The notes under the pieces were generated by a model. It searched no databases and was not told the origin of the DNA. It was given only the letters and a program-made list of their open reading frames with translations. Both the position numbers and the translations under genes were made by a program. From Bicyclus anynana (lineage: Eukaryota; Arthropoda; Insecta; Lepidoptera; Nymphalidae), in assembly GCF_947172395.1 (NCBI RefSeq), contig NC_069108.1:8071068-8135067 (forward strand): a DNA stretch of 64,000 nt. The letters are read 5' to 3'. Numbering within the stretch: position 1 is the stretch's first letter; every line of letters begins with the position of its first letter. Shown here piece after piece: positions 63,956 to 64,000 of the stretch.

Positions 63956-64000
63956 TTGCTAACTTGCCACCATTCCACGTGGGCAAGTTAGCTTAAGTTC

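Overview
The window looks like a repeat-rich stretch of nuclear DNA from a butterfly or moth (Lepidoptera). I infer this from three things. There are many Lep1-like Helitrons (5' TC-TATACTAATATTATAAA, 3' GCGGGCGTCCGCTAG). There are tRNA-headed SINE families and LINE 3' tails that I associate with Lepidoptera. The host genes are intron-split and include arthropod-type ZAD zinc-finger genes. The species cannot be told from the sequence. Gene models were built by hand from splice signals, reading phase and family resemblance. No search was run.

Host genes, all on the minus strand. (1) EIF2B2, the beta subunit of translation initiation factor eIF2B, has ten exons between 37436 and 27347. They join in frame to 353 codons, close to the usual family length of about 350. 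(2-4) Three tandem paralogues (ZNF1 46746-43279, ZNF2 51471-48112, ZNF3 60304-54639) share one architecture: an N-terminal THAP domain, then a ZAD domain, an acidic linker with one C2H2 finger, and a C-terminal array of 4-8 C2H2 fingers. ZNF3 looks complete. ZNF1 and ZNF2 each end at a premature stop with finger codons still readable beyond it, and ZNF2 has lost the conserved THAP tryptophan.

Mobile DNA fills most of the rest. 1-12 kb: a dispersed 380-bp repeat split by a Helitron, SINEs, an 8-bp-TSD transposon carrying LINE pieces, a small duplication hit twice by the same SINE family, and an apparently intact DDE transposon with terminal inverted repeats (9486-11318). 12-27 kb: palindrome-rich repeats, Helitrons, SINEs, nested LINE fragments and MITEs. 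27.3-37.4 kb: EIF2B2, whose introns hold SINEs, LINE pieces and 33-bp and 43-bp minisatellites. 37.5-42.5 kb: MITEs, a nested LINE and a TATA-type promoter-like segment. 43-61 kb: the zinc-finger array with LINE and foldback insertions. 61-64 kb: upstream flank, a trace of a fourth array unit, and LINE pieces.

The most unusual signal is repeated tandem duplication of short exons together with their splice sites. EIF2B2 exon 6 is followed by eight shortened copies (period 93 bp, 25 codons plus an 18-bp spacer with donor and acceptor). EIF2B2 exon 3 has a partial copy in the next intron. ZNF1 exon 6 holds 3.6 copies of a 96-bp (32-codon) unit in which every copy ends at a donor of the same phase. 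Reading phase is kept in both arrays, so each could yield in-frame isoforms.
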